NCBI RefSeq assembly: GCF_900091605.1
Contig: NZ_FMCQ01000001.1
Location: forward strand, 1,059,641 to 1,123,640
Direction: 5' to 3'
Origin: Micromonospora tulbaghiae
Lineage (GTDB): Bacteria; Actinomycetota; Actinomycetes; Mycobacteriales; Micromonosporaceae
DNA: 64,000 nucleotides
Position 1 is the stretch's first letter; each line of letters starts with the position of its first letter. The position numbers and the translations under genes are program-made. Below are positions 58,590 to 64,000 of this stretch, one piece after another. The notes beneath the pieces are model-generated. The model worked only from the letters and a program-made list of their open reading frames with translations, ran no database searches and was not told where the DNA came from.

Positions 58590-60032
58590 TCAGGCGGCCA
58601 GGCCGACCAGCCACGACAGGAGAGCGAAGCCGCTCAGACCGAGGCCGAGACAGCTGCTGATGATGGCGGCGGTGCGGCCGGGGTAACCGGAGTAGGTCCG
58701 GATGGACTGGGCCAGAACGAGAGCACAGACGATCCCGCCGACCGGCCACAGGCAGAACGACAGCAGGGCCAGCGGCAGGTACCAGGCGACCCCGCCGCCC
58801 ATCGCCCAACGCGCCATCGCCCCTGGGGCCTTGCCGGACCCCGGCGCGAAGTGCGGCTGGAACACGTACTGAGGCGGCGGGTACTGCGGAAGAGGCGGCT
58901 GCGGTACGGGCGGCCGCTGATACACCGGCGCCGGTCGATGTGGCGGGGGCGGAGGCGGAGGCCGATGGTGCGGTTGCGGTCGGGGTGGCGGGTACTGCTG
59001 ATGCGGCGGCGGCTGATGCCGCGTCCCGGACGGCGGCCACTGAGGGCCGGGCGGCGGTAGCGGCGTGAAGGTCACCGGCGTGACGACCGGCTGGGGTTTC
59101 GGCGCGTTCAGCGCCTTGTCGAAGCGGGCCAACGCCGTCTCGTCGTACTTGCCGGCGGCTACGTAGACCTCGATCAGGGTCTTGACCCACTCGGCCGGCT
59201 CCGGCCGCTTGCTCGCGTCCAGCGGATCGGTCAGCCCGCGTCGCATCAGCGCAGCCACACGCGGGTCGAGGTCCGACGGGATCTGGCCCGGCGCGGACCA
59301 GGTGCCGTCCTTCTGCTTGCCGAGCGCGCCACCCTTGATCAGCAGCAGCCCGCGGTAGAACGCCAGCGCCAGGCAGTACCAGTCGCTGTAGTGGTCGTGC
59401 GCCGGCACGACCTTGTCGACCACCCGCGGGTCGGTCCAGTAGACGGCCTGCACCCCCACCTTCGGCGGCGGGTCCTGCGGCATCATGCCGTCGCAGTCGA
59501 TCAGGTACGCCTCCGGCGTCGGGTCCACCGTCCAGGCGACGTTCTTGGCGTTGATGTCGCCGTGCACCAGCCCTTTGCTGTGCACGAACGCGAGGATCTC
59601 AGCCATTCGGAGCAGGACGATCAACCGTTTGGTGGCGGGCGGTGGTTGCGACCGGATCATGACCAGGAAGTCGAGCGTGTTGACGGTGCCGAGCGTCGGG
59701 TGGAAGTAGCGCTGTGGAATGGCCGGCAGCACGCATCCGATGATCTGGCGGTTGGGCAGGCGGACGATGTCGACCGGCCAGTTGACAGACGACTCCGGCC
59801 GAGCCCCGATCTCCAGCCCTTGCTGGATCAACACGTCCCGGCCGATCTCGACGAGCTGCTCCAGGTGCACGGCCGACGGGGCCTTGTCCGGGGAGTGGTA
59901 CTCCTTGTAGACCCACCGTGGGTCGGTGAGACGGTAGATGGCCCCGACACCGCCCTTGCTGATCGGGCCGCCGACCACCGTGTACGTCCCGTGATCACCG
60001 TGGGCGATCCGCCGGGCGGGAGGGGTGGTCAT
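58590..60032 (-). CDS. Protein kinase-like protein with membrane tail, TerY-P module
   Basis: A 480-residue protein. Residues about 20-290 are a serine/threonine-kinase-like domain: a glycine loop PISKGGVGAIY (23-33), Lys43 in WVYKEY, the catalytic loop LVHGDINAKNVAW (D159, HGD instead of HRD) and the metal motif LIDCDGM (D179, DCD instead of DFG). A Pro/His/Gln-rich linker (about 325-400) follows, then two or three hydrophobic helices (about 415-478) that anchor the protein. ATG 60032 overlaps the upstream stop (ATGA). It is the probable writer of the module. Confidence 0.9.
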   Translation of the reverse strand: MTTPPARRIAHGDHGTYTVVGGPISKGGVGAIYRLTDPRWVYKEYHSPDKAPSAVHLEQLVEIGRDVLIQQGLEIGARPESSVNWPVDIVRLPNRQIIGCVLPAIPQRYFHPTLGTVNTLDFLVMIRSQPPPATKRLIVLLRMAEILAFVHSKGLVHGDINAKNVAWTVDPTPEAYLIDCDGMMPQDPPPKVGVQAVYWTDPRVVDKVVPAHDHYSDWYCLALAFYRGLLLIKGGALGKQKDGTWSAPGQIPSDLDPRVAALMRRGLTDPLDASKRPEPAEWVKTLIEVYVAAGKYDETALARFDKALNAPKPQPVVTPVTFTPLPPPGPQWPPSGTRHQPPPHQQYPPPRPQPHHRPPPPPPPHRPAPVYQRPPVPQPPLPQYPPPQYVFQPHFAPGSGKAPGAMARWAMGGGVAWYLPLALLSFCLWPVGGIVCALVLAQSIRTYSGYPGRTAAIISSCLGLGLSGFALLSWLVGLAA

Positions 60033-60382
60033 GAACTGCCCAGTCCGGAGAGGCTGTCGATGGTGCCGTCGACCCGTCCCGAGTTGCCGCAGCGTGGGCA
60101 GTTGAAGACTTCCCAGCTGTGGTCGTGGCAGCCGAGCTCACGGCACCGCCCGCAGCGGACGAAATTGTCCGCCCCGCAGTACACGCAGCCCGGATAAGCC
60201 GCGCCGAGGCTGAACGACCCGTTGATCGAGCCGTTGCCGTGCTGCGGCGGCACGACACTGCCGGGCCGTTGCTTCGAACCGGCTGTCGCCACGTAGCACT
60301 CGCCGTCCCACCGGAACCGGATCACCGCGGGCAGGCGCGTCGAGCTGCACACCATGCTGACGAAGAGAGCATCGTCCGTCAT
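60029..60382 (-). CDS. Zinc-ribbon protein, TerY-C-like, first gene of TerY-P module
   Basis: A 117-residue protein. The first half (FVSMVCSSTRLPAVIRFRWD) is a small domain that I cannot name. The second half is a Cys/His cluster, CVYCGADNFVRCGRCRELGC (66-85), then HDH and CPRC (95-98), matching the TerY-C metal-binding domain, which in other systems is fused to TerY or stands alone. ATG 60382 has AAGGA nine bases upstream; ATG 60412 is a less likely alternative. It overlaps the kinase gene by four bases. Confidence 0.82.
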   Translation of the reverse strand: MTDDALFVSMVCSSTRLPAVIRFRWDGECYVATAGSKQRPGSVVPPQHGNGSINGSFSLGAAYPGCVYCGADNFVRCGRCRELGCHDHSWEVFNCPRCGNSGRVDGTIDSLSGLGSS

Positions 60383-60534
60383 CGGCCTGAGTCCTTCCCT
60401 GTACGCATCCATCGGTCTCTGACGGACAGGGCTTCCCGGCCGTCGGATGTCCGTCGGCGGCGGGGATCGGAACTCTCAGCTTTCCCACAGCTAGCCGTAG
60501 CACGGGCGATTGCGGCCACGTCTACCCTGGAGTA

Positions 60535-60548
60535 GCACGTCTACGTGC
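60535..60548. promoter_or_regulatory. Palindrome GCACGT-CT-ACGTGC
   Basis: A perfect 6-2-6 inverted repeat, 29 bases before the YccA gene and in the region that may also promote the divergent TerY-P operon. A possible operator. Confidence 0.45.
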
Positions 60549-60576
60549 GATCGACCCCCTGAGGGAGGCCTGAGAA

Positions 60577-61434
60577 GTGAAGACCTCGAACCCGGTGCTC
60601 GCCCGGCTCGGCCAGGCGGCAGAGCGTGAGCGGGCGGCCGGGTACGCCCAGCCCGGGCCGTACGGTCAGCCCGGATACCCCCAGCAGTACCCGCAGCAGC
60701 AGTACCCCCAGCAGCCCTACGCCCAGCCCTACCCGGGCGGCTACGGCCAGCCGGTGGCCCCGCCCACCGTGACCCCGATGACCCTCGACGACGTGGTCGT
60801 CAAGACGGTCCTCATGCTCGCCATCCTCGGCGCTTCGGCCGCGGCGGCCTGGGTGCTCGTGCCGGACTCCCTGGTCGGCGTCGCGTGGATCGGCGCCGCG
60901 GTCGTCGGCCTGGTGCTCGGTCTGATCATCTCGTTCTCGCGGATGGCCAACCCGGCGCTCGTCGTGGCGTACTCGATCATCGAGGGCGTCTTCGTCGGCA
61001 TGGTCAGCAAGGCGTTCGAGTCGCTCTACGACGGCATCGTGCTCCAGGCGGTCGTGGCCACGTTCGGCGTCTTCTTCCTGATGGCGATGATCTACAAGGC
61101 GCGGATCATCCGGGCCACGCCGAAGTTCGCCCGGATCATGGTGGCGATCATGGCCGGCCTGTTCGGCGTGATGCTGGTCAACCTGGTGCTGTCGCTGTTC
61201 GGCGTGAACACGCACCTGCGTGACGGCAGCCCGCTCGCGATCGGCTTCAGCCTGGTCTGCATCGTGGTGGCGTCGCTGAGCTTCGTGCTCAACTTCGCCG
61301 ACATCGAGGAGGGGGTCCGGATGGGCCTCCCGCAGCGCTACTCCTGGACGGCCGCCTTCGGCATCGTGGTCGGCCTGGTCTGGCTCTACATCGAGATCCT
61401 GCGCCTGCTCAGCTACTTCCAGGGCGACGACTGA
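60577..61434 (+). CDS. Bax inhibitor-1/YccA family membrane protein (paralogue 1)
   Basis: A 285-residue protein. Its first 60 residues are Tyr/Pro/Gln/Gly-rich with repeats such as QQYPQQQYPQQPY, and start with VKTSNPVLARL. Seven helices (about 75-280) follow, with SRMANPALVVAYSIIEGVF and SFVLNFADIEEGVRMGLP typical of the family, which forms calcium- or proton-leak-like channels in other organisms. GTG 60577 has GGGAGG nine bases upstream. Unlinked in function to the divergent TerY-P operon as far as can be seen. Confidence 0.9.
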   Translation: MKTSNPVLARLGQAAERERAAGYAQPGPYGQPGYPQQYPQQQYPQQPYAQPYPGGYGQPVAPPTVTPMTLDDVVVKTVLMLAILGASAAAAWVLVPDSLVGVAWIGAAVVGLVLGLIISFSRMANPALVVAYSIIEGVFVGMVSKAFESLYDGIVLQAVVATFGVFFLMAMIYKARIIRATPKFARIMVAIMAGLFGVMLVNLVLSLFGVNTHLRDGSPLAIGFSLVCIVVASLSFVLNFADIEEGVRMGLPQRYSWTAAFGIVVGLVWLYIEILRLLSYFQGDD

Positions 61435-61451
61435 CATCACGCCCTCCCCGA

Positions 61452-61488
61452 CGACGCCCGCCTGCCGCATCCGCGGCGGCGGGCGTCG
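61452..61488 (+). terminator. Terminator between the two YccA paralogues
   Basis: A perfect 11-bp stem, CGACGCCCGCC (61452-61462) with GGCGGGCGTCG (61478-61488), 17 bases after the stop, followed by CCGTTTCCCC. Confidence 0.75.
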
Positions 61489-61559
61489 CCGTTTCCCCGT
61501 CCCTGCCGCGCCACCCGGGGCAGAGTGGGATTCGGGTACGTGGGCGGGAGGTGGTCACG

Positions 61560-62318
61560 GTGCGCAGTGCCAACCCGGTGCTGGACCGGCTGGACGACGT
61601 CGGCCGCGCCGAGCGGCAGGTGCTCGGGGTCGGTACCGCCGACACGATGACGGTGGCCGACGTGGTCAGCCGAACCGTGGGGTTGCTGCTGGTCACCGGC
61701 GTCACGGCGGCGGTGTCCTGGGTGGTGGTGCCGCAGGCCGCGTGGATCTCCGCCGCGCTCGCCGGAAGCGCGCTGGCCAGCCTGGCCCTGGTGCTCGTCA
61801 TCTCGCTGAAGCAGATCACCAGCCCGCCGGTCATCATCGGGTACGCGGTGCTTCAAGGGCTGCTGCTCGGGGTGGCCAGCCGCGCCTTCGAACTGGTCTA
61901 TCCGGGCATCGTGGCGCAGGCGGTGGTGGGGACGTTCGGCGTCTTCCTCGGCATGGCAGTGCTCTACCGGGCCCGGCTGGTACGCGCCACTCCGCGCCTG
62001 GCCCGGCTGGTCATCGGCACGCTCGTCGGGATCGTGGCGATCGGCCTGGTCAACCTGTTCGCGTACCTGTTCACCGGGCGGCAGGGGGTGGTCGTCTACA
62101 GCCTCAGCGACCGGGTGGGCTGGCTGCCGTACCTGTTCTCGGTGGTGGCGATCATCGCGGGCGCGCTCAGCTTCATCCTCGACTTCGACCTGGTCGAGCG
62201 GTCGGCCGCGAACCGGCTGCCCCGCCGCTACGCCTGGTACTGCGCCTTCGGTCTGCTGGTCGGGTTGATCTTCCTGTACTGGCAGATCCTCCGCCTGCTC
62301 AGCTACGTGCGCCGCTGA
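61560..62318 (+). CDS. Bax inhibitor-1/YccA family membrane protein (paralogue 2)
   Basis: A 252-residue seven-helix membrane protein homologous to the 60577 product but lacking the Pro/Gln-rich head. Shared blocks include RSANPVLDRL at the start (compare KTSNPVLARL), LKQITSPPVIIGYAVLQGLLL and SFILDFDLVERSAANRLPRR, then FLYWQILRLLSYV. GTG 61560 is chosen because it aligns with the paralogue's start and has GGGAGG about eight bases upstream; GTG 61551 is possible. Tandem duplication is the simplest origin. Confidence 0.9.
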   Translation: MRSANPVLDRLDDVGRAERQVLGVGTADTMTVADVVSRTVGLLLVTGVTAAVSWVVVPQAAWISAALAGSALASLALVLVISLKQITSPPVIIGYAVLQGLLLGVASRAFELVYPGIVAQAVVGTFGVFLGMAVLYRARLVRATPRLARLVIGTLVGIVAIGLVNLFAYLFTGRQGVVVYSLSDRVGWLPYLFSVVAIIAGALSFILDFDLVERSAANRLPRRYAWYCAFGLLVGLIFLYWQILRLLSYVRR

Positions 62319-62355
62319 CAGTTCCGGCTGGCCACGCCGCGGCCCGGGGCAGCCG

Positions 62356-62361
62356 TAGACT
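62356..62361 (+). promoter_or_regulatory. -10 element TAGACT
   Basis: TAGACT lies eight bases before ATG 62370, again without a ribosome site. Confidence 0.4.
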
Positions 62362-62369
62362 CGGCGGCG

Positions 62370-62690
62370 ATGAGCGCAGCGGAACTGGACCGGGCCGTGA
62401 CCCTGCTGGTCCGACAGGTGGGGCACTGGCAGCAGCCGCGCTGGTCGGCCAAGGCCGACGGCGGCAACGTCTCCCGCGCCGACCTCATGCACAAGCTGGT
62501 CCAGGAGATCGCCAACCTGGCCGCCGACGCGGCCGGTGAGCCGCGCCGCGAGGTGCCCCGCCTCCCCAGCGACCTGGCCCTGCCCGACCAGCTCCGCGTG
62601 GTCGCCGCCGACCTGACCCTCGCCGACCCGCCCGACCCGGTGCTCACCCAGGCCGCCGCCCAGGTGACCCGAACCCGCACCGCCCTCTGA
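62370..62690 (+). CDS. Small hypothetical protein
   Basis: A 106-residue soluble protein with no signal or membrane segment. It contains AELDRAVTLLVRQVGHWQQP, then a helical region and an Ala/Pro-rich tail. I do not recognise it. It probably has its own leaderless promoter, and the IS110-family element begins directly after its stop, so its 3' end may have been altered by the insertion. Confidence 0.72.
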   Translation: MSAAELDRAVTLLVRQVGHWQQPRWSAKADGGNVSRADLMHKLVQEIANLAADAAGEPRREVPRLPSDLALPDQLRVVAADLTLADPPDPVLTQAAAQVTRTRTAL

Positions 62691-62699
62691 CAGTGATGA

Positions 62700-62925
62700 T
62701 GTGGGAGCGGGTCACCCGGCCGGTCTGACTCACCCTCTGACTGACCTTGGGTGTCTTCTAGGGGATTCGTCGGCTTGTCCGGGTGACCCGTTCCTGCACT
62801 CACCTGCTGGGCGTTCGTGACCTGATAGGAGCCTGTGCAAGAGGTCCCGTCACTGTCCTGTCCGTCCGTCCCGGCGGTGCGTGCCGACCCTGTTCGGTGC
62901 AAGCGAAAGGGACGACGGTTTCAGC
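62700..62925 (+). ncRNA. Candidate IS110 bridge RNA region
   Basis: IS110 elements encode a bridge (seek) RNA in the non-coding end before the recombinase gene. Here about 220 non-coding bases precede the start. CGGGTCACCCGG (62708-62719) is exactly complementary to CCGGGTGACCCG (62779-62790), giving a 12-bp long-range stem. An 8-base match to the right end (ATAGGAGC, 62825-62832) could be a donor-binding guide. Boundaries are guesses. Confidence 0.4.
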
Positions 62926-63981
62926 ATGGCAGCCAAGAAGCGTCAGGTCACAGGCGGCGTCGACACTCACGGCAAAACTCATCACGCCGCCGCCATCGAT
63001 GGTGCCGGCCGGGTACTGGGCGACCAGGAATTTCCCGCTTCGGCGTCGGGCTACCGGCAACTCCTGGCCTGGCTACGCCGGTTCGGTCAGGTGATCAAGG
63101 TCGGGGTGGAGGGCACCGGCACCTACGGCGCGGGCTTGGCCCGCCATCTCACCGCGCAGAGCGTCATGGTGGTCGAGGTCGACCGCCCGGACCGGCGCGC
63201 CCGCCGCGCCAAGGGCAAGTCCGATCCTCTCGACGCGCTTGCCGCGGCCAGGGCGGCCCTGTCCGGACAGGCCAGCGGCACCCCGAAGACCCGCACTGGC
63301 CCGGTCGAGGCCATCCGCGCTCTGCGGGTGGCCCGCCGCGGCGCGATGAAGGCCCGCACCGCCGCGCTCAACCAGCTCCACGGTCTGCTCGCCTCCGCGC
63401 CGGAGTCTCTGCGCCACGACCTCAGCCACCCGCAAGCACCACTGGTCGACCGGTGCGCCGCGTTGCCGGTCGACGAGACCCGACTCACCGATCCCGTCGA
63501 GGCCACCAAAGCCGCCCTGGCCGCCATCGCCGCCCGGATCCAGGCCCTGACCGCCGAGATCACCCACGCCGACCGGCGACTACGACCCGCCGTCGCCCGC
63601 ACCGCCCCACACCTGAACGCCGTCCACGGCGTCGGCACCGACGTCGCTGGTCAACTCCTGACCACCGCCGGCGACAACCCCGACCGGCTGCGCTCCGAAG
63701 CCGCCCTGGCCCACCTCTGCGGCGCCGCACCCATCCCCGCCAGCTCCGGACGCACCGACCGACACCGCCTCAACCGAGGCGGCGACAGAGCCGCCAACTC
63801 AGCCCTGCACACCATCGCCCTGGTCCGCATGCGCCACGACCCCCGCACCCGCGCCTACGTCGACAAACGCACCAAACAAGGACTCAACAAGAAAGAAATC
63901 ATGCGCTGCCTCAAGCGCTACATCGTCCGCGAGATCCACACCGCCCTCCTCGCCGACTTCACCACCCTCAACACCGCTTGA
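62926..63981 (+). CDS. IS110 family transposase
   Basis: A 351-residue DEDD recombinase. The RuvC-like domain has Asp13 in GGVDTHGKTHHAA, Glu62 in VGVEGTGTYGAGL and Asp100/Asp103 in GKSDPLDALAAARA. A coiled-coil linker follows (about 115-230), then the carboxy-terminal Tnp_IS110 domain with VHGVGTDVAGQLLTTAGDN and GGDRAANSALHTIALVRMRH, including the region of the catalytic Ser (PASSGRTDRHRL). ATG 62926 starts the conserved part; the GTG at 62881 would add 15 residues. The gene looks intact. Confidence 0.95.
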   Translation: MAAKKRQVTGGVDTHGKTHHAAAIDGAGRVLGDQEFPASASGYRQLLAWLRRFGQVIKVGVEGTGTYGAGLARHLTAQSVMVVEVDRPDRRARRAKGKSDPLDALAAARAALSGQASGTPKTRTGPVEAIRALRVARRGAMKARTAALNQLHGLLASAPESLRHDLSHPQAPLVDRCAALPVDETRLTDPVEATKAALAAIAARIQALTAEITHADRRLRPAVARTAPHLNAVHGVGTDVAGQLLTTAGDNPDRLRSEAALAHLCGAAPIPASSGRTDRHRLNRGGDRAANSALHTIALVRMRHDPRTRAYVDKRTKQGLNKKEIMRCLKRYIVREIHTALLADFTTLNTA

Positions 63982-64000
63982 CTTCTATAGGAGCATCCCC

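Larger units (their letters stand above)
62700..64000 (+). mobile_element. IS110-family insertion sequence, runs into the right edge
   Basis: The element holds one transposase gene (62926-63981) and a structured non-coding left part. Its left end is uncertain, between 62691 and about 62710; the right end is at or beyond 64000. IS110 elements lack terminal inverted repeats, and none are seen. ATAGGAGC occurs both in the left non-coding part (62825-62832) and near the right end (63987-63994). Confidence 0.75.

Overview
The window is high-GC actinobacterial DNA, most likely from a Micromonospora-like member of the Micromonosporaceae. The evidence is codon use, many GTG starts, many leaderless -10/start-codon signatures, an mfd-mazG-eno-ftsB-DUF501-ppx block and a glpX/DUF4245 and xseA-xseB-ispH neighbourhood of the kind seen in mycobacteria, and a bldA-type tRNA-Leu(UAA). 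This is inference from gene content; no 16S sequence is present.

Layout. 1-13 kb: the 3' part of GTP-PEP carboxykinase, a geranylgeranyl-reductase-like flavoprotein, a short-chain cis-prenyltransferase, trehalose-phosphatase, an XRE regulator with a two-gene unknown operon, PhoH, a secreted transglycosylase, rhomboid protease, ferredoxin-NADP reductase and a TetR regulator with two clear operators. 13-26 kb: sugar epimerase, DMT permease, fructose-bisphosphatase GlpX, two lipoproteins or membrane-anchored proteins, exonuclease VII, IspH, a large secreted subtilase and RmuC. 26-32 kb: PEP carboxylase, an ABC-2/YhgE-like membrane protein, an S66 peptidase and a two-part cyclase. 32-46 kb: Mfd, a SurA-like lipoprotein, MazG, DUF885, NudC, a lipoprotein, enolase, an FtsB-like protein, DUF501, ArgA-type acetyltransferase and Ppx. 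46-55 kb: PadR plus a HAAS-domain membrane protein, dienelactone hydrolase, family-5 uracil-DNA glycosylase, a five-gene DUF4129/MoxR/DUF58 operon and NDH-2. 55-64 kb: a GT-C-like membrane protein, tRNA-Leu(UAA), a four-gene TerY-P-like phosphorylation module, two Bax-inhibitor-1/YccA paralogues and an IS110-family element that reaches the right edge.

How the parts work together. PEP carboxylase and PEP carboxykinase bracket the PEP/oxaloacetate node, with enolase and GlpX also serving glycolysis and gluconeogenesis. IspH and the cis-prenyltransferase, with the GGR-like reductase, belong to isoprenoid metabolism. Mfd, XseAB, RmuC, UdgB and MazG are genome-maintenance functions. Most other genes are envelope proteins.

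The most interesting parts are four. First, the compact zinc-ribbon/kinase/VWA/PP2C operon beside the bldA-type tRNA. Second, nine long intergenic palindromes in five sequence families, several with GATC near the tips of both arms, all at 3' ends of genes. Third, a candidate bridge RNA in the IS110 leader. Fourth, a recurrent TANNNT-N5-8-start-codon arrangement that also reveals candidate leader ORFs before mfd and phoH. The only stretches over 300 bases without a conventional gene are 7404-7720 (a terminator-like hairpin and a candidate 47-codon leader ORF) and 37925-38312 (three palindromes followed by a G-rich low-complexity run).
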